Of a stretch of 64,000 nt of DNA, positions 30,829 to 43,700 are shown one piece after another. Position numbers and translations under genes: made by a program. Each line of letters begins with the position of its first letter. The first letter of the stretch is position 1. Origin of the DNA: Valencia hispanica. Lineage: Eukaryota; Chordata; Actinopteri; Cyprinodontiformes; Valenciidae. Below the pieces are notes generated by a model. That model was not told the origin of the DNA, ran no database searches, and saw only the letters and a program-made list of their open reading frames with translations. The stretch spans positions 3,685,501 to 3,749,500 of the forward strand of contig OY747704.1 in assembly GCA_963556495.2 (NCBI GenBank), in the 5' to 3' direction.

Positions 30829-33800
30829 ATGGCGCCGCTAGATTTGGATAAATATGCGGAGATCGCCAAACAGTGTAAATACCTCCCGGAAAATGACCTC
30901 AAGGTAAATGTGACGTTTGTGAAAGGCATTTTAATCCGACGTGTGATTGGTCATCGTGTCGTTGTGCTCACGATAGTAACGTTAGCTTGTTTAGCCGATG
31001 ATGCTAGGCTGCTGTTCTGGACAGGAAGTGAGAAGTGTGCAGTCAACAGTTTATCCTGGAGCTGCACTCAGGAATGCTGGGAAACGGGGACCAGACGCAG
31101 CTGACCCGTTTGCTTTACATCTAAACTGTTCCCGGGAATAATCAGGTCCGTGGCCCGCCTGTCAGGCTCATCATTCTGTTACTACAGAAGGTCACAAGAC
31201 GACAGAAGCACCATCACTGATGTACAGTACCTGCTAAACAGATTCACCCCCCTTCATGCTTCAGGTCCGGACTTTGACAAGACCATTCTAACACAAGAAC
31301 GTGTTCTGATCCATCCTAGCTCTGGCTGTCCTGCTGCAAAGGGAATCTCCTCCCAGCCTCCAGCAGGTTTTCCTCCAGGACCACCCTGTGTTTATTTAGT
31401 CTGACCAGCTTCGCTGTCCCTGGTGATGAAAGGTATCTCAGCATGATGCTGTGATACCTGCTAATTTAACAGTTGATGTTTCAGATTTTTCTTAAATACA
31501 TTTAGTCCTCAGGTAAAACGTCAGTCAAAGACATCTGGCTGCCCATTGCAAATGACCCAGTCAGAGTCACCCATGGATGGATATGGCTAAACAGGGAAAC
31601 TATCACTGCTCAGTTAACATCTGCTCTATGTTCTCCATGCATGGTAGACACACACACACACACTGTGATTTCAAAACTCCCAGAGGATTTGTATGTGTCA
31701 TACCGTGCATGTTCAATATCATATCAATATATAACCTATGGAACACTGTACCAAGTAATGTTTAATAGATACCAGAGTGTGATTTCCTGTCACTAACATC
31801 TGACAGAGATATTAGCCCAACAATAAATATAAAGCAAATCTTGGTATTAAGAGTTTAATCCTTAGTTTCAGACTCTCAAAAGTGAAAGAAGAGGAGAGAG
31901 AGCTGTTGTTGGGGAAAGCAAAACAATAATAGGACCTCGGTTGGTTACTGCAGCAACCAAACATGTCTGACTCTGCTTGATGTCAGGTCTTAGGTCATGG
32001 CAGTGCTGAAGGACAGGCTTTCACCTCCGGTTTCTTTCAGTATTTGGCTTCCACCGTAACTTTGTTGTTTTTCTCAAGTTTAGAAAGTAAATTGCTTTAG
32101 ATTGGATAAAAATGATTGGAATTGTACCTTTTAAAATTGGACGATTGATGAAATAATGAGCTGGTAGGTAAAGCTGTAAGTATAAAAGGTTTGTGCTCCG
32201 CACTCAGTTTTCTTCTAATGACATACTGTAACTCTGAAACTATGAAGCTTTTCCTTTTTATGTTTGTATTTTTGTTCACCTTGATGTCTCCAGGCCAGCA
32301 GGGGGCCCTATGCAGCATAATTGGATTGACTGACAGTTTAGTAAATCCCCTCTACTAGTGGTGGGTGATATAACAGGTATAAGGTAGAAATGATATAAAT
32401 GTAGCCAAAGGTAGAGATTTTGACTATACCAGCCTACTGCGACAGTGCATTTTGATGATGTCATCACGCTGTCATCAAGGAGGATAAATACTGATGTTTA
32501 GTGTTGCATTTCTTGAAAAAAAAAAGATTAAAAAATTTCTACAATGAATTTTGCACAATGGATGTTCTTTAAATGGCATTCTAAACTTTTTTGAAGTTGT
32601 TCTGCTGCAATGCATCTGAAAAGTGAGAATTATGACATATATAAAGAATATATTGCAATAAATATCGTTACCGCACATGCTTTAGATTATATCGCAATAT
32701 AGATTTGAGGCCATATCGCCCAGCCTTACCCTCCACTCTGTTACTGATGTCTTTTCCGTGACCTTTCACCCTACAGCCCTTTGTGTTCGTGCAGAGGGAG
32801 GTCCATTAGAGGGATTCTGATTCATTCTTCCCTCAGTCACTCAACATTAGGGATGTATATTGGCAAGAATCTGTTGATAAAATATGTATCACAATACAGG
32901 GAGGGCTATATGATATATTGTGATATATTGCGATTCTATATGAGTAAGACTATATATTGTGATTTTTAAAACTGAATTTAACTTTCACAGCATTCTAAAC
33001 ACTCCAACCTGTTTCATACTTTAACACATCCAGTTTTATTACTAGATCTAGTTGATCTACTGGAACCAAGAAGGTGAAAACAGCCACAAACTATCAGTTC
33101 TACTTTTAATCTTACTACAAAAATTACTGTCATCATTAATGGTTCCAGTCAAATTCTAAAAAATAAAAATCGATACATTGCTTTTGCATATTGATACGAT
33201 ATTGTGACATAAAATATCACGATATATCAGCGTATCAATACCCCCCCCCATTTTTAGATGAGTCTCTGCTCCAACTCAGCTGATGGTCCAACCACCTGCT
33301 CAGCATTTCGGGGTTCTGCGGAGGTTCTGCTAATGAACCATCCTTTGACTCCGGTGTTTTGAACCAGGGAGAGAACATGCAGGACTGAGTTTGGACCCCA
33401 CTGAGTTGAGGCCTGGTGTTCTTCAGGAGCTTAAACCGCCTGATTTATTCAGCCAGAACCAATAAAGCTTTCCATGGAATGGGTTTCATCCATGTGTGGA
33501 GTTGCTGTGCCATGCTTATCCATCTGAAGGTTCACATGTTGATCAGCTTCTCTCTTACTCTGTCTCTTTCCATAGAGGTTATGTGACTATGTGTGTGATC
33601 TTCTGCTGGAGGAGTCCAATGTCCAGCCTGTTTCTACTCCTGTAACAGTATGTGGAGACATTCACGGACAGGTAAAATCTTTTCTATAAACAATATTTCT
33701 TCTTTGTTGAAAAAACATTTCTGGTTGTATTTTGAGCAAATAAAAAATAAGGTCCAAACTACGTTCTTCTGTGCTTGTGTCCTAGTTTTATGACCTGTGT

Positions 33801-36800
33801 GAGCTGTTCCGAACTGGCGGCCAGGTTCCAGACACCAATTACATCTTCATGGTCTGTTCGTTTCTGTCTGACTCAACGTGAGGAGCTTGATGATGTTTGG
33901 AGTTTGTGTAACAAGCCTCTGTTGTCTCCAGGGGGATTTTGTTGACCGAGGTTATTATAGCCTGGAGACTTTCACCTACCTGCTGGTGCTGAAAGCCAAG
34001 TGGCCTGACCGCATCACACTTCTGCGTGGAAACCACGAGAGCAGGCAAATTACACAAGTCTATGGCTTTTATGGTAAGGTCAGTTTAGTACAAAATAAGG
34101 AGCGTCAGCAGCCAACCTCCCTAAACTCTGTATGTTTCACAGATGAGTGCCAAACCAAATATGGGAATGCTAACGCCTGGCGGTACTGCACTAAAGTATT
34201 CGATATGCTAACAGTTGCAGCTGTAAGTATGGAATCTGTTAAGGACCAATCTAAACAGTCTGACTACAGCCAACTAAAACGGAGTGGGCTTGTGTTTTCC
34301 TGTCCTCTTCTGTCAGCTGATGGACGAGCAGATCCTGTGTGTCCACGGCGGCCTTTCTCCAGACATAAAGACCCTCGATCAGATTCGAACCATTGAGCGA
34401 AATCAGGAGATCCCCCATAAAGGAGCATTTTGTGACCTGGTGTGGTCGGACCCTGAAGACGTGGATACCTGGGCCATCAGTCCCAGAGGGGCTGGCTGGC
34501 TCTTTGGTGCTAAAGTTACCAATGAGGTAGGTGGAAGTCAGCATGCGTGGCTGTAAAAGCTACATGAACGGAAAGGCTCAAATATTTCTCAACCTTTATT
34601 AAACTATATAGTTAGACAATAAAGACACACTAAGATACGAACTATTTACTGCTAGTTGTAATCTCTATTTAGTCTTATAGAGAGTTAAGAATGAGACAAA
34701 CTGAGACTTATGGTACTAATATTATTGTCACAAAGAGCTGATAAAATCTCTTCCCTTAAGCCTGGATCACATAATGCAGCTAAGATAAATGATGTTTATC
34801 CGTTACCTTAGCAACTGTTGTTTGAAAGTGCCTCATTTATTGGAAGCCAAAAACCACAGTTCAGAAAACTGAAGAGTTGAAGGCTAACATGTTGAGTAGC
34901 AGGAGGTTCGTTTCTGTTGCTGTTAGAAACTGAGTGAAAAAACTCAAACCTGAAAACACAGGTGGATGGAGTAGAAGTAGGCATTCTGCAGTTTTGTAAA
35001 AAGAGAAGAAATATTGTGAAGCTCGCTTTTACAACATGGACTTTGTTCCTCTGTGTTGGGCTGGCAAGATTAAAAGCCTTTCAACCTCTTTTAAAATCCT
35101 AGACGTATCAGGGTAGTTTCTGTTTTGATCTAAAGCGCTCGTGTCCCCAAAACACTGCGCTCAAATCTAAATGTATTTGTTGTGAACTGTAATCTGGTTA
35201 TGCAGTTTAAAACTGTTTCATGCATGTTAAAAATGAACCTGATGCATAAGTACATACAACATGTTGCTCCTCTGCACTTTTCAAAATGGACTCACTTGGC
35301 TTTTAAGCTGAGCTCTCCTACATTTCATTAGTCCTTTAAAGCGGACATATTATGCCTATTTCAAACAAGTTATGATAGCTCTATGGTTCTTTGCACAGAA
35401 TCTCTTAAAGTGATCACACCAGCTCAATTCTCCACTGTTTCAGTCCCTTATAGAATGAGCTGTCTAGAGGGTTCTGTCACGTTAATGCATATTAGTGGTT
35501 TCAGACCACGCCCACCCATCTTGTTACTAGGCTGTGGGTTTGCCACACATGGGAATGACATGGAACTGGTAGGCGGGGTTTGAAAGTTGGTTATATGCAA
35601 ATTTGTCTTATTGTGATGTCATAATAAGACCATTTTAAACTCATTGGAGAAGCACAAGATTTCTGACGGCAAAAATTTGCCCAAAAAAAATGTATGGTTT
35701 TTATTCATGTTTGGAGTGTTGATGGAAGCAGTAGAGACTATCACTCTGTCATTTGCTGCAAATGAAAAGTGTACCTTTAAGAGGATTATTAATACAATAA
35801 TTATCAATAGAGGGATTATCAGTCTATGTCACTCCCTGCTCTACTGCGTGTGTCATCTGCATAAAGAGATGCGACCATGTCTTGTGCTGTTGGTTGCACA
35901 AATCGCTTTAATAAAATTAACAAAATGCTCAAGTTCTATAGAATTCCATCGACTTGCTCCGTTCAAGGCAAACAGAAGACATCTTTGGTTGCAAGCTATC
36001 AGGAGAACGAGCAGATGATTAAAAATGCAACAATCTGCAGCGATCACTTCATATCAGCTAAGCCTCCTTGGCTAACAAACAAGCTAACATCGATAACCAA
36101 CACTGCAACTGCAAGATAACTACAAATAACCAAATGGGAACCGGAGCACAATTAAAGGGCCAGCGTCTCTTTCTGCAGACAGGTTGCTGGTGCATCCGCT
36201 GTGTTGTAGACAAATAATCCCTCTATAGTTCAGCTCTCAATGTATTGATTCAAAATTAGGAGACCTTTCACCTCTAATAGTACAAGAAGTGAACCTTTAC
36301 TGCAGACAAAAGAGTTTTATCTGGTAGTTGATTCTGATTTAACCTGTTATAGGTTCATTTGGTTAAGGTGGGTTTAATGTATTAGAAAAAGTGTCTTCTG
36401 AAGATAGATTTAGCTTTCATGTTGTCTGTAAGTATTGTTAGATAACTCTTAAGTGAGCTGGTACAGTCCAGAGGCCTGGATGGACAGGTGTGTGCTTGTG
36501 TAGAAGGTCGTAGAAACTCAGAGCTGTAGCTCATGTTTCTCTCTCTGTCTCTGCAGTTTGTCCACATCAACAACCTGAAGCTCATCTGCAGGGCGCACCA
36601 GCTCGTCCACGAAGGCTACAAGTTCATGTTTGACGAGAAGCTAGTCACGGTGTGGTCGGCTCCCAATTACTGCTACCGCTGTGGCAACATCGCATCCATC
36701 ATGGTCTTCAAAGACGCTAACACAAGGGAGCCCAAGCTGTTCAGAGCAGTGCCTGACTCTGAAAGAGTCATCCCTCCCCGAACGACGACGCCTTACTTCC

Positions 36801-36805
36801 TGTAG
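30829..36805 (+). CDS. ppp6c: PPP6C, serine/threonine-protein phosphatase 6 catalytic subunit (complete)
   Basis: Catalytic subunit of PP6, which acts with SAPS-domain (PPP6R) and ankyrin subunits in cell-cycle, Aurora A and DNA-damage signalling. Seven exons: 30829-30903, 33576-33671, 33786-33851, 33932-34073, 34143-34222, 34317-34526, 36557-36805. All splice sites are GT-AG and phases match, giving exactly 305 residues, the length of human PP6c. The PPP-family metal and phosphate ligands are all present: GDIHG (52-56), GDFVDRG (80-86), RGNHE (111-115), His163 in CVHGG, and His237 in CRAH. The C-terminus is TPYFL, the methylatable tail shared with PP2A and PP4. By eye the protein differs from the human one at only a few positions (for example in exon 1, KYAEIAKQC). 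Start chosen because MAPLDLDKY matches the family N-terminus. Confidence 0.98.
31255..31450 (-). mobile_element. Tc1-family transposase relic in PPP6C intron 1
   Basis: The minus-strand sequence resembles the middle of fish Tc1 elements. In the plus direction it contains GTCCGGACTTTGACAAGACC, GCTCTGGCTGTCCTGCTG and TCAGCATGATGCTG, known to me as reverse-strand Tc1 coding blocks. Translation on the minus strand is broken but includes a [15 protein letters not shown] segment. Confidence 0.5.
31451..32347. other. PPP6C intron 1: nothing else recognised
   Basis: A short CA tract lies near 31650. No coding or repeat feature can be supported. Confidence 0.45.
32356..32728. mobile_element. hAT-type MITE (TAGGGCTGGGCGATATxxC ends), copy 2
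   Basis: A 373-bp element with ends TAGTGGTGGGTGATAT and ATATCGCCCAGCCTTA. Flanking octamers CCCTCTAC and CCCTCCAC match at 7 of 8 positions. It is the reverse-orientation relative of 16310-18384, sharing for example ATAACAGGTATAAGGTAGAA and TATATTGCAATA blocks. Confidence 0.8.
32848..33255. mobile_element. MITE of the CGATATATCG type, longer copy, PPP6C intron 1
   Basis: Begins TAGGGATGTATATTGGCAAG. Internal ATATATTGTGATTTTTAAAA and TTTATTACTAGATCTAGTTG blocks recur at 53461-53765. The right arm ends in a C-run and CGTATCAATA, roughly complementary to the left arm. The right boundary and target duplication could not be confirmed. Confidence 0.65.
34527..36556 (+). other. PPP6C intron 6, containing a THAP-domain element
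   Basis: About 2 kb. From about 35335 to 36165 it holds a repeat-like block with a THAP-type fragment (listed separately). The outer parts show nothing I can support. Confidence 0.6.
35877..36119 (+). pseudogene. THAP zinc-finger domain fragment, probably transposon-derived
   Basis: An 80-residue frame in PPP6C intron 6 shows the C2CH pattern of a THAP DNA-binding domain: MSCAVGC (Cys3, Cys7), [16 protein letters not shown] (Cys-x2-His) and ISAKP. The usual C-terminal AVPTIF-like end is replaced by unrelated residues. The surrounding repeat block (about 35335-36165, with TTTAAAGCGGACATATTATGC at the left and ATTAAAGGGCC at the right) suggests a P-element-like or other THAP-carrying transposon remnant. 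No transposase core follows. It could instead be a captured host gene exon. Confidence 0.65.
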
Positions 36806-37065
36806 ACACCCTACAGATGAAGCAGGCATAGCACTTGTGAACCCTTGTAAATGTTGGTGTGTTTGAGTATGTAAGGCAGCAGCTTCTGGTGCCAGCTGTC
36901 AGCTTTTATTCCCGCTCTGCGTTTGATGCCATTTTTCTGCAGCTTAAATTACATTTAGATACAACAGCAAAGGAAAGTCGTTGAGCATTGCTGCTGTATT
37001 AGAGGAAGGACTCAAATCAACTGACAATGTAAAATCATATTTATGAAGCTTCATTCTTTTTTTCC

Positions 37066-37225
37066 ATTAAAAACAAGCAGATTGCACACGCTGTGTTGTA
37101 TAGATTATTCTGATGTTGTTTTGTTCTGGTAATGTATTTGGCTGGATGTTTAAAAGCACTGCACACAAATCAAAGCTCTGTATCCTGACACCTCCAGGGT
37201 GTCATCATATAATCCTATAAATAAA
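37066..37225 (+). terminator. ppp6c: PPP6C 3' end: candidate poly(A) signals
   Basis: ATTAAA at 37066-37071 and AATAAA at 37220-37225 follow the stop codon by about 260 and 415 bp. Either could end the transcript. L2 sequence starts at 37.48 kb, so the 3'UTR probably ends before that. Confidence 0.5.
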
Positions 37226-37484
37226 CTGTACACCTGAGAGTTCTGTAATAATATGCTCATCTCCTTCATGATTGGTTTAAGCAGTGGTAACTTCAAAAGG
37301 GTCTGTAATTTCAAGCTGTATAGTCAGGTATGTGTCAGTATTATTTCTGTTTAAAAATAAAAATATTGAGAGATTTAGACAACACCACTTTGGTTAACGC
37401 ATAAATAATTGATGTAGTCTCATGATATTCTGAATCTGCCTTTTCATTCACAGAATCAAACAGGTGTGTATTGATGCAGGGCTT

Positions 37485-38240
37485 TAGTAAAGAAACCGAA
37501 ACCTAGGTGTAGTAATGGACTCAGACCTGAACCTCCAGGGTCACATAAAGGCAATAACAAGGTCAGCGTTCTATCACCTGAAGAACATTTCTTGGATTAA
37601 AGGACTGATGTCACAACAGGACCTAGAAAAACTCATCCATGCGTTTATCTTTAGTCGGATTGATTACTGCAACAGCATCTTCACAGGTCTGCCTATAAAG
37701 TCAATCAGACAGCTGCAGCTGATCCAGAACGCTGCTGGTCGTGTTCCTCACTAGAACCAGGAAAGTAGAGCACATCACCCCAGTTCTAAAGTCCTTACAC
37801 TGGCTCCCTGTAGCTCAGAGAATAGACTTCTAAATACTTTTACTAGTTTATAAATCATTACATGGCTTAGCACCAAAGTATGTGGAAAATCTACTGTTAC
37901 TATAGCAACCCCCAACCCCAGACCACTCCGGTCCTCTAATTCCAGTCGACTCAACATCCCTAGAATCATAACCAAACATGGAGAAGCAGCTTTCAGTTTC
38001 TATTCTCCTCTAATGTGGAACAAACTTCTAGAAAACTGCAAAGCTGCTGAAACACTGAGTTCTTTTAAATCACAACTACAACCCCATCTGTCTAGAGCTG
38101 CCTTTAGTAATGCTTTAATGAATCATATGCTCTGTGTGTTTTTATGCTTTATTGCTGTTTTTACTTTATCCCCTAATCATGTAAAGCACCTTGAATTACC
38201 TTGTTGAAAGTGTGCTATACAAATAAAATTGCCTTGCCTT
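37485..38240 (+). mobile_element. L2 LINE, 3' half of reverse transcriptase and 3'UTR
   Basis: Encodes LGVVMDSDLN, AFYHLKNISWIKGLMSQQDL, LIHAFIFSRIDYCNSIFTGL, QLQLIQNAAGRV and, after a frame break, the C-terminal MWNKLLENCKAAETLSSFKS and LQPHLSRAAF, a typical L2 ending. The terminus is GTGCTATACAAATAAAATTG followed by CCTTGCCTT. It is 5'-truncated and inactive. Confidence 0.9.
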
Positions 38241-39292
38241 TTAAAGGTTGTTCTGTGGCATCTCGGTGGGATTTAAATCTGAACCTTTACTCCAGAAAAC
38301 TTCCTTTAGATTTTTTTCTGTTTTTAACTCCATCAGATGTTGACTTGATGCGTAACTGGATGTTTCCATTTGACTTTTAGCTAAAAAGTATTTATCTGTC
38401 ACTTATACAGGGCTTGTACAGTCATGAAAAACCATTAAAAGTCATGGAATTTGAAAATCAAATTTCCAGGCCCTGGAAAAGTTTGGAATTTTGCTAAATC
38501 TATGTTCAAAAGTAATGCAAAATAAAGAAATAAATGGATCAATAAATAGAAGTTTTATCCAGCCAGGTCATAATCCTCCTTATGAGGCCCTTTAATGTAC
38601 AACGGAACTAATCCAAAGCGACTCGGGACATGCAAGCTAAAAGGAAGAGTTCAAAATGCCAGGGAAATGCAATTTCAACAATCCACGGCTTTTTATTGAC
38701 AAATATCAAAGCTGGCTGCAAAATGATGCAGACTGTAGGCGTGCTAAGTGGAAGCCATGCAGTAAAACCTTTAATGTGTCAGATAGGGGTGAGGAGAATT
38801 TACTGTTCTGATACACAGGCCTGGTCACCTTACATGCACATCTTTCTGCTGGCAAAAGTGGGAATGACTTAAGTAAAAACAAAAACTTTTAATATCACTC
38901 AACAAGTGCTTAGCAACTCAATGGGGCTGCAGATGACACTGATAGTCAAATAGTATTTATAAGTAGTCTATGTTTCTGACAAGAGAACACCATATGCTTT
39001 CAAACTTAATTGGGTTTTGCATGATATGTCTCCTTTTGAAGATTGTTGTGTTTAAGTTAAATCTGCAAAATGCTTGTAAACACATTTAAAATCAACCAAT
39101 AAATGCGGATAACACTTTAAATTGATGCATAATTATGTTATTTTTGGTCATGGGAAATTGGTTAAAGGTTATAGAAAAGTCATGGGAAAACTTTAACTGG
39201 AAAACTGTATGAACCCTGTTTATAACAAGCCAGCTAGGTCCTGAAGTAACAAATACGGCCCAGACTATCACACTTCCACCTCCATACTGCAC
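38240..39292 (-). mobile_element. Tc1-family transposase relic split by a hAT element
   Basis: On the minus strand, YGGGSVIVWAVFVTSGPSWL lies at 39290-39222 and a degraded SDLNPTE segment at about 38300-38240. This is the correct order for a Tc1 transposase, with the hAT element 38408-39218 between them. Terminal repeats of the Tc1 were not found. Confidence 0.55.
38408..39218 (+). mobile_element. hAT transposon remnant with BED-like zinc-finger start
   Basis: Imperfect inverted ends CAGGGCTTGTACAGTCATGA and ACTGTATGAACCCTG. The interior carries ATGCCAGGGAAATGC (38656) starting MPGKCNFNNP, then KWKPCSKTFNV and TGLVTLHAHL, which resembles the BED-finger N-terminus of fish hAT transposases with the frame broken. 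The AGTCATGGAA blocks near both ends belong to a widespread fish hAT group. Target duplication is unclear (CACTTATA and TTTATAAC). Confidence 0.7.
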
Positions 39293-39819
39293 TTAGCAGC
39301 TATAAGATAGCAGCCAGCTCCACACCGTCTGCTTTCCTTTTCTTATTCCACTAAACGTTTTCTCTTTCATCTGCTGTTCAGCAGATAACTTAGGGAAGTG
39401 TTTAATTCAATCTAGGTGGCAGTCATTGCCATTCCTGTAAGCTGCTGTCAGGTTAAAGGTTTTTATTCTAACCTTACTGCAATAGAAAATATATATATAA
39501 AACGTTTACAACCATTTCTTTAACATTTCATTATTTAATCACAAAACAGTTCTTTATTATTTTTTTTAAAGAGAACAAAGCAGATAAGCAAAATATTCAA
39601 AGGAATTGTTGGAATGAAACTAATTTAGTCACATAAGTACATATTAGAATCAGTTTGGAATTAAATTAATTTATAAAAGTGTATTTTACCTGTAAAACGT
39701 GTAGAATTTCACCACAACCGTCGCCTACTGATCAAAATCTACCCAAATAGAAAGTATACTAACTGTTACATTTAGCCATTCTGCCTGTAGGGAAGGTCTG
39801 AGCTGTTACTATCTACGTT

Positions 39820-40061
39820 AACACGCCTACAAACGGTCGCAGCCAATCAGCGGAGGCCTCACCCTGACGTAATCAGTCAGCTGGTGTTTGGCTGCCTACG
39901 TGTAGCTAGCTCCCCAGCAGTGGCTAGCTCCTCAGACGAGTCAGTTTCAGCGCCTTCTTTATACTTTTCTTTATGTACCTGCCGCTATTAGAGCTGTTTT
40001 CCACTATATAACGAGAAGGAGAATATATAAAGCCACCGAGGATTTAGTCGGAGTTAATATG
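39820..40061 (+). promoter_or_regulatory. golga1: Putative GOLGA1 promoter and untranslated first exon
   Basis: A CpG-containing block has CCAAT at 39843-39847 and a CRE-like TGACGTAA at 39865-39872. A GGTAAGAG donor follows at 40062, which would close a non-coding first exon. No TATA box lies at a suitable distance. The next exon is entered at TTTTTCTAG (40594-40602). Confidence 0.5.
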
Positions 40062-40602
40062 GTAAGAGAGGGGAGTTTGGAGAAGGAGTAAGCTAGCGAG
40101 AGCTAACATTTATTGTCATTGTTAAAAGCAGCCGAGCTAGCTGGCTGTCAACACTGTGACAGTTTGCCTGGACGCTCCTAATTGGATCAACCTTCATAAT
40201 ACAGCAGTGTGTTGGCCAAATGATGACTGCAGAGTTAAACAGAAGCTCATCCATGGCAACACATTCACTTCTAGTACTTCTGGAAAGCAAAATACAAAGA
40301 TTTGACGTAGGGTCACAGATATCTCAGAAACTAATGGCTTCCTTTAAGATTGGATTTTCTGAGCTTTTACAAAAAGTCCTCGCTTTGCTGTAAGCATGTT
40401 TTTCCGGTTGCTTAACCCACCTACCTGTAGTGAACAGAATCATTAATTTAATCCCTACAAGATGCATTTCCAAGCTAGTTTTAAGTGAATGGCATGGAGC
40501 AAGTTTGATCCATGCCAAACTCCCTGACTTCAGGTTTTGCTGTTGGGAATACTGGTTCAACAAGCTCTTATGTTATGTTAAATGTCCTTTTTATTTTTCT
40601 AG

Positions 40603-40764
40603 ATGTAGCAGAATGAAAACCCCCCAGCCTGTTTGAAGTGGGACTGCAACAGATCACATGCTTGCTTCAGCCCTCTGAACTACCAGCTTTAAAGTCCATA
40701 CATATGGCCACAAATCCTATAGAAGCTGGAAACTGCACTCAAACGAGACCCTGTAGGAAGCAAC
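40603..40764 (+). other. golga1: GOLGA1 5'UTR part of the first coding exon
   Basis: Sequence from the acceptor TTTTTCTAG to the start codon at 40765. Two upstream ATGs (40613 and 40638) are present, so the main start may be reached by leaky scanning. The 40765 ATG was chosen because [14 protein letters not shown] is the conserved golgin-97 start. Confidence 0.55.
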
Positions 40765-43700
40765 ATGTTTGCCAAGCTGAAGAAGAAGATAGCAGAGGAG
40801 GCGGCCACAGCACCCAGAAGTGGTGTCCGTATTCCCCGGACCATCAGCAAGGAATCCATCACCTCGGTGGGAGCAGACTCTGGGGATGACTTTGTAAGTA
40901 CTTAGAAGCTTCACAGCTGCTCTGTAGCCTGCTGCTGCATCACTTGCTTTTTGTCCTTTGTCAACTACTGAATGGAGACTTTTTTTTATTTATTATATGA
41001 ACACATCTGTAAAATAATTCAGTTTTAATCAGCAGCTAAAGCAACTTTAAATCAGTTCCATGTTTTATCAGTAGTTTCTGCAGAAATCTGGGCTACGGTG
41101 TGCTGAGGCAGGTAAGCATTTAAAATATGCAGAGCAGTGTGCCCTGAGGACCAGGATTGAGATCCTCCATTATAGTCAACATCTCAGATATGTCTGAAAT
41201 TCTTCTGATAGAAACAGTCTCTTCACACCTAAAACAATGTGAAGAGGACCAAAGAGATGCTTTTTAGAGTCCTCCAACATTAATATGTGGGCCATGAGTC
41301 TTGGAGATACTTTTTCATTCAGTGGTTCAGTCCTGCTTCAGTACGGTTCTGGTCCAGCTACAATACTTATTGCAACCATAGTTGGATAAAGGCCTTTTAG
41401 GGGTTTCAGTCTTTTGCTGCCAGTCGATTTTATACATTTTTGTGGAAAAGTATTTTAATCCTATATTTTTTCCCTCTTAATAATGCTCACAATACTTAAT
41501 TCTGAAGTCCTGTAAAAAGTGAAGGAACATCGCTGGATTACTTACTGGAACACAACAAGAAGTACACAGTTCATTTTATTTATAATGTTCAAAGGTTATC
41601 ACATTTTCTGCTGAATAATAACTGCTAAGTCTTATTCCTGATTCCTCTGCTTAAGCTTCAGCTATATACAGATAAGGATGGATTGTATATATTAGATAGT
41701 GATGTAATGATCAGAATCCTATATGTGCTGCCAAATCACCAGAACTCCCTGGATGCTAGTGCAGTGCATGCTCAGGACCTCTGGCCCTTTTGTAAACACT
41801 TTCCAGTCAGGCAGGACATGGGTGGAGCAAGGACTTCTCAGTAGGACAGTCTCTCTTACACTGAACACAGATTTAAGCTTTTGTACCTGGTTTTTGAAGC
41901 AAACTAGTATAATACACTTCTTCATGTCTTGTTTAAGCTGTTTGATCATCTTTTTTAACCACAGAGCTCTTTTATAACAGTTTATTTCTATTTTGATTGC
42001 TGTTTACTCCTCTAAAAACCAATTGGTGGTGTGTTAAAGCTCTGTCTGTTGGAGCATACAGGCTGGTGTCATCTCTCACTAGTAAAGATCTGTCCTCTCA
42101 GCTGAGCTCAGCTAAATAATTCAGTGGGCAGCAGTGTCTTGGTTTAGAGACAGTCCAGCTCATTCTAGTGTGTGTTGAAATCTTATCATTACTGTTTATT
42201 CAGAGGTATGAAGTTATAGAAAAAAATGCAATTATTGATATGATACAGAACCTTAAATGACAGCTCCACATCCAACATTTGACCTCCTGGGTTTGTGTGT
42301 CTGTATCTGTGCACCCTGGTGTCCCAACATATCTTTCCATGGGAAATTCAAAGCAGTCTAATGATGTTTTATTTTGGACTGACTTGGTCAGACTTGAGGT
42401 TATTCAGTGATTCATCTGGACAAGAGGATGTTTAATGATACATGAAGAGGGGACTGAGGTCAACTAACGCATCAACTCTTTATAGCCCAGTCACAGCGGA
42501 TTATGTCTCAGTCTTATATACAGTCTATGATCTGTTCAGGAGTAGGACATATGGCAGTCATTACCTCTGCACTATATTAACAGGTGGACATCAACAAAAA
42601 CAGACCAACCCGATAAAATGAGCTGCAAACGGACCAGATCAGGAAAAACAGTCCGCTTTATCCGTCAACTGCTGCAGAAGTGGACACAGTTTTTAGAGTG
42701 CTTTTCCAGTCATACTGGCTCCTCAAAACCCTTTACTTTACAGCCACATTCCTCCCTTCACACTCAGCATCCGTTGGAGTTAAGGGCCTTGCCCAGGGGC
42801 ATATTGACATATGACAGGAGGAAGCTGGCATTGAACCTACAACCTTCCAACTGTAAGAGGACTACTCTACCTCTAACCACAGTCGCCCTAGTAAAGGCTG
42901 AAACCACAGGGTGTTCCAACTAATCATGATATGATCCATGATTACCTCAGATGTGTTTCTGGCCTTCAGACCTCCAGGATCCCTGTCTGAATAAACGGAT
43001 CTAGCCTGGAGATGGTTAAAACAACATGATGTTCTGTGTGGAGAGAATCCTTTTTTCTCTGGGTTTAAACACTCAGAGTTTAATAAGCAGTGATGTCCTT
43101 CTGCCTTCATTTATTTTGGAATTCATCTACTCATAACAAGATAAGTTTTGTTTGTTTCTATTCGTTTTCAGGTAAGAATATTAAAACAATTTTAAATAAA
43201 AAGCTGTATCTCAAAAGCACAGACTTTGTATATAAGCTAGATGGAGCTCCGTGGCATCACCCATAGGTTTCTAAAGAGCTGAGTAGAAGCCACCACCGCC
43301 ATCTTGGCCACGTCACACGTCTCGTCACGCCCAGAAAATACAAAAATGGGCAAAGAGGTGGAGCTGAGGGTGGGGGCGGATGATTGACACCCATCAACAC
43401 CCTCTGAGCTGATGTAGCTATGAGCTAACCCAGAGCTAACCCAGAGCTAACCAAAGCTAATGGAGGTTAGCGGGCGCTTTTAGTCAGAAAGTTGTGGTTG
43501 AGGGACTCTGCTACCCCTCTGCCTTCTAGGCAGATTCAATCATTTTGTCAAATAAAATCATGAAGCCTGTTGGTCTATAACTTTCACTAAACTTTGTGAA
43601 TTTTAATTAAAACCAGTTTTAATAATCAATATGTAAAGTAAAGAAGAAATATGATAATTTCAAACCATTTTCAACCAAGCAGTGTTATCTAAAATGCACA

